This document shows positions 21,601 through 32,845 of a stretch of DNA of 64,000 nucleotides, one piece after another. The position numbers and the translations under genes are program-made. The number at the start of each line of letters is the position of its first letter. The first letter of the stretch is position 1. The notes below the pieces were generated by a model, which did not search any database, was not told the DNA's origin, and saw only the letters and a program-made list of their open reading frames with translations. Origin of the DNA: Cylicocyclus nassatus (Eukaryota; Nematoda; Chromadorea; Rhabditida; Strongylidae); the NCBI GenBank assembly GCA_958299035.1, contig CATQJL010000001.1, positions 46,129,870 to 46,193,869 of the forward strand. The letters run 5' to 3'.

Positions 21601-24600
21601 CCCTTTTTAGCGCACGTCTTAATCTTTTCGCCCGCGTTCTTTTTGAGGACACAAAAGTCCTAGTTTTCGTAGACTAAAACACTGTAGAATCCTTTCGAGT
21701 TTTGGGCGACAGGCCTCAGAAAGACGACAACTTATCAAGCTCGAAAGCAAGTTGTGCAGTTTTTCCAATATCTTCCCTTCTTTGAATATGACGTAATCCA
21801 ATTTTGCCGTTGAGTTGAATATGAGCTACAAGCGCAGGTGCTGTGCTGCTGAATTCTGACTTCGTAGTGAGGGTTACGGTAGGTATGCGGGATAAGAGGA
21901 CAAATTATGAACTACTACAAATTAGCTGACTTGGCATAGGGGGTTATCCGAAACGCATCAAGAAGACGACAATGATTGCAAATAATCAATAAATTGCCTG
22001 TGGATTTCTGTAAGATTAGTGTAGGTTTAAGGTGTGAAATCTCGCTCTGAACAATAGGAGAGGCGTTAGTTCAACAATTGAATATGATATACGTGTTCGG
22101 AAGGTCAGATAACCCTAATATGCGAGGTTTCGGCAAATTCTGAGGTTCGGACTCCTTAGCCAACCGCTGTCGACGCAGCCTTGCGTACAGCAACTCGCTC
22201 AAATTCGTAAATGCGCTAAATTCCGATATCTTCAAATTTTACTACTTTTTCACTGAGCCAAACCAGTGAGAAAGCAAGCCCTGGCAATAACTCATACACA
22301 ATTTCAGATCATTGTATATGGTCTAGGTTGCTAACAGCTTCACTTTTGCTTATCTATACATATCTATAAAAAACTGAGTGTTGGTATATCGTCAGTTATG
22401 TGTAAGCTATAAAAATTTTTGTGCGCAGTCCAGTCAGCGCCCATTGCAAGCATATGTTTTCGATCCGGTCTACTCCACCCCGTAGGCTACTCTTCACAAC
22501 GAAATTCTCACTCTTTTTATTGATTTGTCGATTTTGAAGCAAAATGCACTCTCATCAAGCAATATCAAACCGCTTCCAACTTTGAACTCATTTTCATTCC
22601 ACGATGAAGGAGATCTATAACTTACGATCTACATATTGTCAAGGTTTGAGTGCGTCATATTTGAAGAGGGTAAAGTTATGAAAGAAGTTGCTGACTTTAG
22701 TTTCCAAACCAATAGTTTGCCAACTTGCCTGGAAGCTGATTTTGATAAGCATTGCATGACCAGCAAGGTATACCATTAAGTGGTGGGGCGTAGAAGTCAC
22801 TGCGCTGAGACAGCGCCAGTTCATGAGATGGGGAGCGAGCGATGCTTTGCTTGCTTTCCTGCGCCTCTCTTTTCTCCAAGGGCCGCATGCACTAACCTTT
22901 CCGCTGGGGAGGGGATTGCAGCTCAAAAGAAAGCTTCATATTCTGAAGCTCCAGATATCTGGATTTCACGTTGTGTACCTATCCGCAAGTATTCCTACTA
23001 CCTTGACTATGAACATGTTGAACAGGAGCGAGAAGCTGTACAAACCGCATTTGCCAGCTTTTATATGATCCCTGATGATCCCCGTCGCTTTTCTTTGAAG
23101 TCATTTTTCTTTCTCCGAAGTTGACGAAAACCTTCCAAAGTTGTACTGAACATCTAACACAACAGTGTTAAAGGCACCGTCCACCCAAAATCTCGAATTC
23201 AATGTTTTTGTCATCTTCAGGCCTTCTGAAAGCCTTGATTCCGAATATGGAATCGAAAATCCGCGAAACCCCCAAAAATCCCTGTTTCGAGAACCCTTTG
23301 CAACAAGCGCAGGCGAGATAAAGCATGCAAGTGGGCGGGGCGACCATGGTTGCCCCGCCTAATTTGCTACTTCTGGAGTGGATTTCTCGCTCCAGAAGCA
23401 GTCTTTTGCGGCGAAGCTTGGGGGTTTGCTTAGTGTGGGGGCCCACAACTAGTATGCCATCATAATCTGGCCAACCTCCATTTTTGGTGGACGGTGCCTT
23501 TAAGCATGTTGCTGATGAGAACAAATGAGTTTTTGAAAAGTCGAATTTTTCGGTAAACCTCAAATTTCGACCTGTGGATCATCGAAAATTTCATGACTTC
23601 AAAACATCATTTGTTCTTATCAGCAACATGCTTAGCACTGTCGGGTTAGATAATACGCACAACTTTGGAGGTTTCCCGTTAACTTCGGAGAAAGAAAAAT
23701 GACTTCAAAGAAAAGCGCCGGGGATCATCAGGGATCATGCAAAAGCTGGAAAATGTGGTTTGTATAGCTTCTTGCTCGTCTTCAACATGTTCATAGTGAA
23801 GGGTAGTAGGAATACTTACGGATAGGTACACAACGTGAAATCCAGGTAACTGGAGTTTCGAAATATAAAGCTTTCTTCTAAGCTGCGATCCCCTCCCCGC
23901 GGCGATGTTAGTGCATGGGCCCTAGAAGTGCATTCTTGACAGGCAAACGTCTACGAAAGCAATTTGAAACTATACGGCCCATACTTTCAAAAAATGCAAC
24001 AAATTATGTTCTTCCAGTGCAGGAAAGTCTTGGCGCGATGTGGTCAGGAAATGTACCTCAAATAAGCAAAACTCATCATAGGAGAAGTGACAATAACGGA
24101 ATGAAGTGATTTTCGCAAATAATCTTTGATCTCAAGGAATACTAAAGGTATTTTATTTAAATAAAACAAGGCGTCGGCAGGATCTCAAGCAAAATTGGAA
24201 AAGAACCAGAAGTATCATACAAGAGGAAAGAAATCAGGGCGGTGTTCATCAATCTCCCGCTCGCTGTTTGGGCGCTTTGCATCGTTATGCACAGGCCCGG
24301 AAGGGCGAGTGTATTCAACCTGTACTTTGGTTACCATGGAGAGCTCGATCTGTCGAAATCCGGGCTGCCGTGCCCTACACGGCCAAACTTGTCAGATCGG
24401 ACCCTTGAGCCCATGCACTGTCTACGGGACCCGTCATACTTCGCCGAAAAAAGCCCAAAGAAGCCCGAAAAAGCCCAAAAGAGCCCGAAAAAGCCCAAAA
24501 AAGCCCAAAAGAGCCCGAAAAAGCCCAAAAAAGCCCAAAAAAGCCAGAAAAAGCCCAAAAAAGCCCAAAAGCGCCAAAAAGAGCCGGAACACTTCTCGCA

Positions 24601-25796
24601 CGTTTTGGCGCTAAGGCATGTGTGTTGACTTCGCAATCGAGCCTTTTTGTCATTTTCTATCGTCCGCATGATAAGATAATGTCAGAATTCTACCAAAAGT
24701 TCGTTTCTACATTCCGGCTCTTTCTGGCGCTTTCGGGCTTTTTTGGGCTTTTTTGAGCTTTTTTGGGCTTTTTCGGGCTTTTTTGAGCTCTTTTGGGCTT
24801 TTTCGGGCTTTTTCGGGCGCTTTTGGGCTTTTTTCGGCGAAGTATGACGGGTCCTTTAGTCGGTGTGGTGACAGGAAGTTCTGATAATCATTGTGATTTG
24901 ATCGAGCCATCTATTTTATGCAATTATTGCTTTCATTCGGCCAAGAAATCACTTTTTGGTTGAATCGCACGTTTCAGCAATTCTAGCTTATTCCTGTGCT
25001 TTGAATAGTGCGTTACTGATATTTAGGACGAATTGGCCGTTTTTGGCACTTTTCGAAAAAGTGACTTTAATACCTCAACTTGACTTTACTCTTGTTGACA
25101 TGGTAATCACAGGTGCACATCAATACAAAAACTGTGCTCGACTATTGAAAGGGAAGGAAAAAACAGTGAAAAACTATGGTCCCAAATGTTTGCAATATGC
25201 AAAGTTTACGCCAGCAGGCGTTTTTGATATGCGCCCGCTCGCGCTGCTGGCGTGCTGCCTTTCCACAGTAAATTCCCGAACAGGCGTGAGAGGGATGTAC
25301 AGGAGACTGATAAATACCGAACCTGATGGAAAGTTTTGATTTACTCACATTCAAAATAGACCATTTGTTGTCCTGATAATTAATTGGTATATGTTTCGTA
25401 ACACCATCATGTCGCACTGAGATGCAATATTTTACAGCTTTGGCGACAGTTGTCCTTCGCACCAAGTAGTCGCCTTCATCCTAATAAAAAACTGTCTTTT
25501 TCCATCATGCTAGCGCTGAAAAGTACCGCACCAACCTTCAAAATCTCTTCACAATCGGATCGTGGCATGACACCATGAAACCATTCGTGCTTGATGAGTT
25601 GCTTGTCAATTTTCTAAAAAGTAATATTGACTTTCAACTGAGTGTTCTAGGACAAACTTACTCTATACATCGCCTCTATGGCTGGGTCTATCGCTTCTAC
25701 ACTTCTTGTTTGCTTTCTTGATCGAATTCTTGACTGAATGATTGCGATATCGAAACTATCCGACAAGCCAATATTTTGTATTATAATACTTGGCAT
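18657..25796 (-). CDS. SH2 domain tyrosine kinase, nematode Fer/Fps-like, complete (452 aa, ten exons)
   Basis: Cytoplasmic non-receptor tyrosine kinase. Minus-strand exons: 25796-25662, 25613-25536, 25480-25349, 20209-20059, 20000-19876, 19824-19708, 19429-19334, 19284-19123, 19065-18865 and 18818-18657; 1359 nt with stop, all phases consistent. The basic N-tail (RSRKQTRS) is followed by the SH2 domain, about residues 56-130: EWFHGVMPRSDCEEIL, then GDYLVRRT with the phosphotyrosine-binding Arg, ISVRHDGVTKHIPI, and TLEELIESYM. The kinase domain starts about residue 155: GRGAFGEVY glycine loop, DVAVK lysine, EAKIIRRLNH helix-C Glu, HRDLAARN catalytic loop, DFG, PIRWLSPE, and TDVWSFGILTWEIF. 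The start ATG at 25796 has an in-frame stop directly before it. The join from exon 6 to exon 7 works only with a GC donor (AAG|GC at 19708/19707). The activation segment between DFG and SPE has no tyrosine. Intron 3 is 5.1 kb of repeats. Confidence 0.93.
22879..23923. mobile_element. Harbinger-end foldback element in kinase intron 3, with nested MITE
   Basis: Left 'agggccgcatgcactaac' mirrors right 'gttagtgcatgggccct'. The arms are long: 'gaaagcttcatattctgaagctcc' through 'tgaacaggagcgagaagctgt' on the left returns inverted at about 23660-23890. A TTAA-flanked MITE (23168-23503) sits at its centre. Flanking duplication imperfect. Same end family as 10221-10362. Confidence 0.75.
23168..23503. 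mobile_element. piggyBac-type MITE, TTAA flanks, AGGCACCGTCCACC ends
   Basis: TTAA-aggcaccgtccaccc on the left; gtggacggtgcct-TTAA on the right. Inner arms ('gaaaccctttgcaacaagcgc' region and the 'ggttgccccgcctaatttgc' region) form a partial hairpin. Member of the AGGCA..GTC family, with 35333, 46253 and 58764. Confidence 0.82.
24426..24853. repeat. Foldback made of two inverted AAGCCC(A/G)AAA arrays, kinase intron 3
   Basis: Left arm: 'gggacccgtcatacttcgcc' followed by about 14 tandem 10-bp units of the form AAAAGCCCRA (24449-24585). Right arm: the same units as TTTTGGGCTY (about 24716-24836) followed by 'ggcgaagtatgacgggtcc'. About 130 bp of unique sequence separates the arms. Frames through it give Lys-Pro-rich or Phe-Gly-rich repeats, which I take as by-products of the tandem unit, not genes. 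Confidence 0.85.
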
Positions 25797-26711
25797 TCAA
25801 AGACGGTTTCTACGAACATCAAACACGTTTCCAAACTTAGAAACTTTCTATTATTTGCACAGTGTCATAACAATATATGATAATGTCAACCTTTTTTATT
25901 GTTATTTTGTATCAGCTAATTTTCGACGAAACGAATACGTTAAGTGAACATCTACAATGCCGCTCACAGAATGGGCAAAATTTCCGTGAATGTCGCGGAA
26001 TCCCGATCGCGGAAATCCGCGACATTTCCGTAAATGTGGGGATATCAATGCGAATCACACAAACTAAGCAGCGCCATAACTTCCTTCGAACAGCATTGTG
26101 TTTAGCTCATCAAGACGAATCTTTTGGTATATAGCGTGTCCTCAACATTCCGTTTTCACTTTTCTCAAGTTCTTCTGCGGTGGTCCTTTCCCGGATCACC
26201 GCAACGCAGCGTCTATCCAACGTAAAAGTTAACAGTAAGCACTATTCGGTAGCACTGCTCTTGTAGATTATAGTGCGCTGGAAAGCTGCAAACCTTTCTC
26301 CATAAGAGTTAGAAGCGTTGTTGAATTCTGGAAAAGTCATGTCGTCCTAAATTTTACTCATCATGACCCTAAAATACTAAACTCTCTTGCTAAGCAGATG
26401 TGATTTTCGTAGCCAGCAGGTCAGATAAGCCCTTATGAGCAAGTTTTCCGAGATGTCCGGTTATTTCATTTTTTTCTCGTTTTACTCTCTGACGCTCGCC
26501 GATGGGTTTTGGTCAAAATGTTGATGATCTAGGATTGTGAGAGAACTAGGATTTCGGACACGCGGTTTACGGAAATTGTGGTCTTTGAGGAATACAGGAT
26601 TTTTTTGCAGAGATATGGTGAGGTAACTGTTACAGCAGGAGAGTTCGTAAGTTCGCCTCCCTTCTCGCGTATTTGTCAGGGAACTTGCCTGCTTTCTTTT
26701 ATAGGTAAAAG

Positions 26712-27513
26712 TTACTAACAAGGGAAGTCACTCAACTTAGGTCGGGCTTTTGAAATGAGACACATCATGACTTATAATAAGCGGCTTAATCTGAAGTTGT
26801 GTGGAGTTTGTCCGTTACGAAATTACAGTGAGGAATGATTTATCATGACTTATAATAAGCGGCTTAATCTGAAGTTGTGTGGAGTTTGTCCGTTACGAAA
26901 TTACAGTGAGGAATGATTTACAATAATAAACAGCATGCGAGGTTGAGATAGCGAGTATTGTTCATTTTTAACTACGGCTCCCACGTTGCAGTCAACCGAA
27001 CAATGATTTGAGAGACAAGCTCTCAAAAAGTGAGTTTACCACGGTTCACGATGCCAGTGCGAACCTCTGCGAAGCAGAGGTGAAGCACTGGTATATATAG
27101 AATCAGCTCGGAACGCTGATTACAAATATGCTATCCTTAGCTGCGAAGCGTTCATCTAAAGCGAGTTATGAGCTTTTTTAGTATGTGTCATTGACATACA
27201 AGTGAATATGAAAAGAAGGTCTTTAGATGAAAATCTGCCCAAAAAGTGGTGGAAAATCAAAGTAACATCAAATTGAGTTATTTGGCTTTGATAGAGTATA
27301 ATATGCATTTGAACCACTACCTAGATGATCATACCGTAGCATGCCTACGGTCAACACGCAAAATTTGCTCAGGAAAAAGCTCATAACTCGCTTCAGAGGA
27401 ATGCTTCGCAGTTAAGGAAAGCAGATTCGAAACCAGCGTTTCAAGCTGATTCCAATTATGTGTGTCTCATTTCAAAAGCCTGATCTAAGTTAAGTGACTT
27501 CCTTTGTAAGTAA
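26712..27513. mobile_element. Nested MITE, CTAACAAGGGAAGTCACTYAA ends
   Basis: The left end 'ctaacaagggaagtcactca' and right end 'aagtgacttcctttgtaag' are inverted, followed by 'gcttttgaaatgagacaca' and its inverse. An inner hairpin pairs 27100-27180 with 27375-27455 ('gcgagttatgagctttttt' and its inverse). Contains the 78-bp tandem duplication listed next. Confidence 0.75.
26766..26922. repeat. Two perfect tandem copies of a ~78-bp unit
   Basis: The unit starting 'catgacttataataagcggc' and ending 'gtgaggaatgattta' occurs twice in a row with no mismatch that I can see. This indicates a recent duplication inside the nested MITE. Confidence 0.9.
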
Positions 27514-29720
27514 GAACTGGCCATCGAATGGTGCATATATCAGGCTCCATTATATAAAAATCGTCGAGTTACGAATCTACGAAAACACTCCTCATGAATT
27601 TTGCTCAAAATGTAAAAGTTGCATACTTCGTCGGAATTCCACCATAAGTGGTAATATAACATAATATTTGCAATCAGAATGTTATCAACGGTGGTACCCA
27701 CGGTGGTTCGACAAGCGCTTCGACGATCTTTACATTTTGGGCAAGATTCGTGAAGACGCGTTTTCGTAGGCTCGTAATTCGGCGATTTTTGTGGATTGGA
27801 GCGTGAGACAGCATCATCCGAGAACAAATCATAGTTCTAACCTACAAAAGCAAGCAGGTAAGTTTTACAGGTACGCAAGAAGTGCAGGCGAACATACAAA
27901 TTTTTGTGTGCCTTAGTTACACTTGCCTCACTATATCTCTCCAAAAAGACCTGTATTCCTCAAAGACCACGATTTTCACAAGCAGCGTGTCCGAAAAGGC
28001 AACGTGACCAAAACCCATCGGCACGCTTCGGGGCGCGAAACAAGAAAAAATTAAAAAGCCCGGACGTTTTTGGAAAACTTGTTCATAGGAGTTATCTGAC
28101 CTGCTGGTTACGAAAATCACATCTGTTTAGAAAGAGAGTTTTATTTTAGGGTGTAGTGAGTTACCTGGAACAACACGATTTTTCCAGAATTTACCAACCT
28201 TTCCATTTCCTTTGGTAAGAAGTCTGCAGATATTTAGCGCTCCATAATTTGCAGAAAACGTACTATCGAAATTTCTCGGCTTTAACCTGCTAGGGGCAAT
28301 GCGCGCTGCTTTACACCTTTGCGAAGAGACGTCCTAAAAAGATTCAAGAATACTGAAATCTGAATGTCAAGTGCACGCTGTATATCGAAAGATTCGCCTT
28401 GATGAGCTGACCGCAATGCTTCTAATTCGTAATATATCTATTCTGAAGGAAGTTACGGCAAGTAGATTTGGAAATGCGTAATTTTTGCAGAATCTACCAA
28501 CGCTTCTACCTTTCTTGGAAAGAAGTCTGCAGCTGCTTTCCAACGCACTATAATCTACAAAAACAAAAACAATACCAAATGGTGCTTACTGTTACCTTTC
28601 ACGTTAGATAGATGCCGCGTTGCGGTGGTCCTTGCGAAAGGATCACGGCAGAAGAATTTGAGAAAACTTTGAATATCGAGGACATATCATATACCAAAGG
28701 ATTCGTTCTTGATGAGCTGAACACAATGCTGTTTTCGGATTGAGAATATATTCATTCGAAGGAAGTTACGGCGCTACGTAGTTTGCGTGATTCGCGTTGA
28801 TTTCCCCAAACTTCCGGAATGTCGCGGAATTTTAGGTATGTCGCGGAATTCCGCGACATTCACAGAAATTTTGCACATTCTGTGTGAGCCGTATTGTACA
28901 TTCCCTTGTAGACATGTAACACCGCGAGAAGGGAAGTCGTTTATGACGGTAACAGGCTGGAAGAGCTCATATCAAGTTGTTACTGGCCCATCGAGGAGGA
29001 CCCAACGTACGACTACGACCGGCTTCTGAAAGGATTGCGAGCATGCGGAGAATGCGCCTCAGTGACTTCTGAGAAGAACTTGGAATGCATTTCGAAGAAC
29101 ACCAAGGAATTGCTCGAAAGTAGAAGATTTTTGAGGCAGGATCCGAATGCAACCCATCTCGAGCGACTGATAGCCAACGCCAGTTGCAGGACAGCTTTGC
29201 AAGAGGATCTCAGGAAGTACAGGCAAGCCGAGATACTGGAAGCAGCCGAAAAAAGAAGTCTCAAGAAGTGCCGAAGGGACCTCTGCGAATATCACGTACC
29301 GCTGGCTGCACTACTGAACGAAGACGGGACTCCGACTTCCCCGATACAAGATGGAATCTATCGCGAAGAACTTTTACACCAACCTCTTCCGCTCATCAGC
29401 ACCCGTGCAGATGCCCGTTTTTCCCACTGGAGAAGTACTACTACGAATTCTACCTGCTACCTGCGTATCGCGATACCATGAAGACGTCCACGGCTCCAAG
29501 ACCAGATCATCTTTCCGTCGAACTTCTGCGAGCCGGAGGACACCGTCTACACGAGATTCTAGCGTCGCATTTGACATCTTACCTTCAGAAGGAGAAGATT
29601 CCCGACCAGCGGAGATCGTCAAGAACTGTCCTTCTCTTCAAGAAGGGTTCGACAGGATGTTAGCCGACTGCTACAAGGACTGTACAACGACGATGCAGCT
29701 GTTCCATCGCCCCCTGACTA

Positions 29721-30462
29721 TTGGGAAGTGGGTCCGACAAGGCATTCACAATTTCGCCGAAGCTGTTCACCGCGGCCTTGCAGTGGATGATGAAGTCACT
29801 GGACTGGAACGAGAGAGGCATACGAGTTGATGGAAGATTCCTGTCGAACCTTCGTTTTGCGGACGACATCGTTCTCTTTTCGAGCAGTATCACTGAAGCA
29901 GAGACGATGCTGAAGGACCTGAACGAAGTAGGGAAGAAGATCGGTTTGCGAATCAGTTGGAAGAAGACTCAGTTCATGAAGAACGCCCTTTGCGAAGATG
30001 CAGAAATGGAATTGGAAGGCAACCCTATCACGGAGACGTCTTCTTACGTGTATCTCGGACGTTCGATGAACATGAGAACGACTTGAGGGAAGAACTCAAC
30101 AGGAGAAGAAGAGCAGCCTGGGCCGCCTTCGGGCCTTTGAAGGAAGCCACCGACCAACTGACGGACCCGGACCTTCGTGCCAACCTGTTCGACTCAACCG
30201 TTCTCCCGGCGCTCTGTTACGCAGCTGAGACTTGGGCCGACACTGTAGCCACGTCGAAAGCTTTACGGACCACCCACAGAGCGCTCGAGCGCAGTCTTCT
30301 GAAGATGACCCGACGCAAGCAACATCTAGTCGGACTTCGCAGTACGGATACGAGAAGAATGTCCCGTCTTCGTGACCCAGCGGAATACGTTGCGAAAGCC
30401 AAACACCGATGGGCCGCTCACATAATGAGAAGAACAGACGACAGATGGACACTAAGAACATC
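29721..30462 (+). pseudogene. Reverse-transcriptase C-terminal half of the RTE copy
   Basis: Longest readable block of the retroposon polymerase. The first frame (29721-30086) carries GRFLSNLRFADDIVLFSS and SWKKTQFMKN, then shifts by one base near 30080 into the frame 29957-30706. That frame continues as REELNRRRRAAWAAFGPL and LFDSTVLPALCYAAET, up to TLRT where the inserted element begins. The start of the palm domain and the endonuclease are gone, so it cannot be active. Confidence 0.88.
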
Positions 30463-30464
30463 TG

Positions 30465-31041
30465 CTCAGATAATCGCCGGGGGCAGGCGGTCCGCAAACT
30501 CGAGCTTTTCTGCAGGCGGTCAGCAGGATTTCGGGGCGTGGCCAAATCTTCAGCGGGCGGTATTTGCGTTTTCTGCAAGCGGGCATCAATACAAAATTTT
30601 CTGCAAGCGCTCGTCAAACGATCTCTTTCAGCGAGCGCTGGCCAAACTTTCAGCAGGCGCTCAGACTCTTTTTACGCAGTTTCGGGCGTACGCCGAGAAA
30701 AGATGAGACTCTATGTGGCAGAGGTGCCATCGATGGTTTTATTACCCAAGTTTGGGGTACTTTCTTTCAGCGGAAAGTACCTGAGGGTTGTGCGGTCCTT
30801 CAAAAAGGACCGTGCGGCTCTCAATAATTTTGCATGTTCTCGCGGAAAATCCGCAGAATGCGGCCACTGTGCCGCAACCTATGTATAGAAAAACCGCGAT
30901 AGATCTTCGAGCGTTCGTCTAAAAATTGGCCAAAATTATTCCAAATTTCTGCAAGCGGACCACAAAAAATCAGCGAACTATTTTTCCGGTGCCCGCTTGC
31001 TCAAAATTCGCATGGCCGCTTGCCCCCGGCGATTATCTGAG
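30465..31041. mobile_element. TIR element inserted in the RTE copy, CTCAGAYAATCGCC ends
   Basis: Left 'ctcagataatcgccgggggc' and right 'gcccccggcgattatctgag' are perfect inverses, flanked by TG on both sides (possible 2-bp duplication). A ~60-bp unit with 'caggcggt..agcgggc' is repeated several times in degenerate form inside. The retroposon frame stops at TLRT before it and resumes at SEWIPRE after it. The second copy, at 41420-41741, has TA flanks. Confidence 0.85.
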
Positions 31042-31607
31042 TGAGTGGATTCCTCGCGAAGCCAAACGTCCTCGAGGAAGACCACCGACGAGATGGGCAG
31101 ACGTGTTCGTGGAACGGATGGACCAGCTGAGAAATCAGCTGAATACAACTTTCGCCCCTGGAACTCGTGGACGCAGCCACCGATGAATGCCAAGAAGATC
31201 GTGGATGTCTGAAGCAAGGGACAGGGAAAAATGGCACCTTCTGTACTGGGGACCGCACGTCACGTGAGACGGGTCATCTAAGTATCTGAGTATCTTGTAG
31301 ACATGTGACAGGTGAGTGAGTTCTTAGGGATTATATAGAGACGCGCTGTTGAGAGCCCTCCAGAACTAAGGTGATATACCTCTACTTGAGCTAAACACCG
31401 ACCTTCTAGGTACACAGTTTTCAAAATTATGGAAAGATGAATCGTTATATGAACCTCAAGATACAATGTAGTTTAAAGCTGATTGATCTTCGCTAGTGTA
31501 CCTCAAGGTTAGTTCACCTTTGCCGGCGCCTATACACCAGCGCCCTTACAGAAACTAATTTGGAATCCGAGACAAGTGTATCGGAGACAAGTGTGGTCCA
31601 ACTGTGT

Positions 31608-32004
31608 TTCAAAGGCAGTGGCTCGAGGTTACTGCGAGGTTTCCACACCTACATGGCATTCTGAATGCCTTGAGTCCAGGCTGTGCTTGAAACGTCAAAA
31701 AAGTACTTTTTACGGCGTTTTTAGGTAGCTGTAGGGGATGGGTGAGAGAATTCCGCAAACACCGCTAATGGCTGTCTGAGTCGATCAGCCAATTACCGTA
31801 ATTGGTGGAGTTACAGTCTCCTACAGCCAGCCGCTGTTTATGGAGGGAATCCCTCGCCCATCCTTTCCGGCTATCTCCGCAGTAGGAAAACGCCGCAAAA
31901 AACACTTTTTGTGATTTTTTAAGCACCGCTTTACTAAGCGCAGCCTTAAGATCATGTTGGTATGAAAAGCTTGCAATCGCAAATTCCTCGCGCCACTGCC
32001 TTTA
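31608..32004. mobile_element. Decayed foldback element with AAAGGCAGTGGC-type ends
   Basis: Left 'aaaggcagtggctcgaggt' mirrors right 'cctcgcgccactgccttt'. An inner hairpin pairs 31685-31755 with 31850-31945 ('tttttacggcg' and 'cgccgcaaaaaa'; 'ggatgggtgag' and 'ctcgcccatcc'). The ends resemble the TTAA-type family, but the flanking tetranucleotide is degraded. Confidence 0.6.
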
Positions 32005-32845
32005 GGCAGTGACGCAGTGGTACTCCTTGGTTTCTTCTTATCCTATCTCCAAGCAGGACTGGGGTCAGAATATGCACCCGTGCGCATGAGGGGTCGCATA
32101 TTTTACGGACGGTTTGCGAGTTTAATTTCCTGTACTTAGATGAAAAGAAAGGGTTCTTCATAACGAAGCAGTAAGATGCGAAGCAGTAAGACGAATAAAA
32201 AAATGTGTGAGGGGGACCATTCGGCAAAGCAAAGGAGGCTTGCAAGATGTCCTCTAAACTTTGACAGAGTTCTTGATTTACGCAATGTTTAGAGCCAGAA
32301 CATAGAGAAACGCATGTGCCAAGATGGAATGTTTGCCCCAGAAGTCCTACTAACCTCTCACTTGCTCCTGCATGTAACGGACATATGGATTTTTCATAGG
32401 CACACTTGCTACATTTTTTCTATGCTTAGAAATCAAGAAAAAAAATTGAAAAACGAAAAATGGCAAATTGCGCTTTCAGTAGCTGGGCTCCTCCCATATA
32501 CGCCATTGTATACTATGTAAGCCTTTCATAATTCAGCCATAAGATTCTGGCTTTGGATATGCCTTAACTCTTGAGGAATATCAATTTGAGTCGAAAAGCA
32601 CAGAAAAATGGGCGTTCTTTCTCTCCCATATTCCATTTCTCAAATGAAAGCTAGAGATAGCTTTTTAGCGTATTAAGCGTAAACGACATCTTTTGATACA
32701 CAAAATCCACTTGTTCGAACCAAAAATTGAGTAGGTACAACAGTCCTTTAGCTACAATGATGCCATTTGAACCGCGCTGAAATAAGGGCCACCTTAAAAT
32801 GCTGCCACGAGACACAATTTACGTTGAAGTATAAATATTTTCATA

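Larger units (their letters stand above)
25953..28898. mobile_element. 2.9-kb TA-flanked foldback element with another element nested inside
   Basis: Left 'tacaatgccgctcacagaat' mirrors right 'attctgtgtgagccgtattgta'. The arms remain alignable for hundreds of bases: the 'tgtcgcggaat' palindromes, 'ctcatcaagacgaatctttt', 'cggtggtcctttcccggatc', and further in 'ggtcagataagc..gatgggttttggtca', which returns at 27990-28115. The interior holds element 26712-27513 and a minus-strand open frame, 27827-27540, with CPKC and a hydrophobic stretch (NIMLYYHLWW). That frame might be a worn transposase fragment, but it lacks enough motifs to assign. Confidence 0.75.
28930..31290 (+). mobile_element. RTE-clade non-LTR retroposon, 5'-truncated, internally deleted and broken
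   Basis: The endonuclease half is absent. From about 28940 the linker region reads DPTYDYDRLLKGLRACGECA, then NLECISKNTKELLESRR, in frame +1 until about 29350, then shifts frame. Reverse-transcriptase and downstream parts follow: FADDIVLFSSS (catalytic motif, 29850-29885), VYLGRSMNM, TVLPALCYAAETWAD and AEYVAKAKHRWAAHIMRR; then, after an inserted TIR element, SEWIPREAKRPRGRPPTRWA (31040-31100). Between LLFKKG (29633-29650) and LADCYKDC (about 29660) the core palm motifs are missing, so about 400-500 bp are deleted. The 3' end has 'atctaagtatctgagtatc', a short tail repeat of the RTE kind. Confidence 0.9.

Noticed and set aside
24195..24669. Open frames on both strands with Lys-Pro-Lys or Phe-Trp-Gly repeats
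   Set aside because: They come from the 10-bp tandem unit read in several frames. No conserved ends, no splice context, and they overlap on both strands.
24449..24836. Regular short repeats that look superficially like a CRISPR array
   Set aside because: The units are contiguous 10-mers without spacers, and the genome is eukaryotic.
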